This document shows, one piece after another, positions 22,941-22,958 of a stretch of 22,958 nucleotides of DNA. How positions within the stretch are numbered: the stretch's first letter is position 1; the number at the start of each line of letters is the position of its first letter. Made by a program: the position numbers and the translations under genes. The stretch comes from an uncultured Prevotellaceae bacterium. Its GTDB lineage: Bacteria > Bacteroidota > Bacteroidia > Bacteroidales > Bacteroidaceae. The stretch is from positions 1-22,958 of the forward strand of contig CALELI010000076.1 of assembly GCA_937902455.1 (NCBI GenBank), read 5' to 3'. The notes beneath the pieces are model-generated. The model worked only from the letters and a program-made list of their open reading frames with translations, was not told where the DNA came from and ran no database searches.

Positions 22941-22958
22941 AGACAAGATTAAATCAAC

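Larger units (their letters stand above)
22565..22958. other. Right-end intergenic region, no convincing gene
   Basis: This 394-bp stretch holds copy 2 of the dispersed repeat, a heptamer tandem repeat, five direct and one inverted copy of AGATTTA between 22690 and 22818, a perfect 9-bp inverted repeat (22793-22801 with 22812-22820), and a structured segment at 22860-22940. A reading frame from ATG 22893 is open to the window edge but is too short to support. No clear promoter for a downstream gene was seen. Confidence 0.6.

Noticed and set aside
22893..22958. Partial plus-strand gene starting at ATG 22893
   Set aside because: Only 22 codons are visible, they overlap a strong hairpin, and there is no promoter or known motif.

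Overview
The window is chromosomal DNA from a member of the phylum Bacteroidota, most likely order Bacteroidales and close to Prevotella. Four things point there. Several genes follow -7 boxes of the form TAnnTTTG, two of them with a well-spaced TTTG upstream. Clear Shine-Dalgarno sequences are scarce. The gene families are typical of the group: an SSS-type sugar symporter with paired mutarotases, an OmpH/Skp-like lipoprotein, a DUF3256-like protein, type B L31 and a Cbp1-like coiled-coil lipoprotein. Finally, short GC-rich inverted repeats sit between genes, as is common in these genomes. It reads as ordinary core genome. I found no phage, integrase, transposase, CRISPR array, rRNA or tRNA.

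Left part (1-6270, minus strand): a galactose-use region. Transcribed leftward are a cytoplasmic aldose 1-epimerase (galM) and galactokinase (galK), behind a consensus promoter and closed by a strong hairpin terminator; an acyl-ACP thioesterase with its own promoter and terminator; and a second aldose 1-epimerase predicted to be a lipoprotein, followed by a sodium/sugar symporter cut by the window edge. Together they cover anomer interconversion outside and inside the inner membrane, uptake and phosphorylation of galactose.

Middle part (6289-14995, minus strand): eight tightly packed housekeeping genes in transcription order: pepD-type dipeptidase, phytase-like exported protein, FtsE-type ABC ATPase, aspartokinase (lysC), diaminopimelate decarboxylase (lysA), grpE, dnaJ, folC. 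Gaps are at most 48 bp and several genes overlap.

Right part (15079-22564, mostly plus strand): envelope genes. From a divergent promoter region come a small conserved membrane protein, an OmpH-like lipoprotein, a glycine-zipper lipoprotein broken by a frameshift, and an SGNH hydrolase. Next is rsmI, followed by a Cbp1-like coiled-coil lipoprotein, an exported protein of unknown function (ATGA overlap) and an exported alpha/beta hydrolase. Type B ribosomal protein L31 has its own promoter and terminator. A short minus-strand DUF3256-like gene ends inside a 97-bp inverted-repeat element. A PAP2 phosphatase with a probable C-terminal outer-membrane barrel is divergent from it; both of these start with GTG four bases after a -7 box.

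The last 394 bp hold no convincing gene but carry a second copy of a 50-bp dispersed repeat, heptamer tandem repeats and a strongly structured segment that runs to the edge. No unmistakable new system was seen. The most unusual signals are the repeat-encoded protein tail, the paired GTG starts abutting promoter boxes, the ATGAANN heptamer repeats and the structured right edge.
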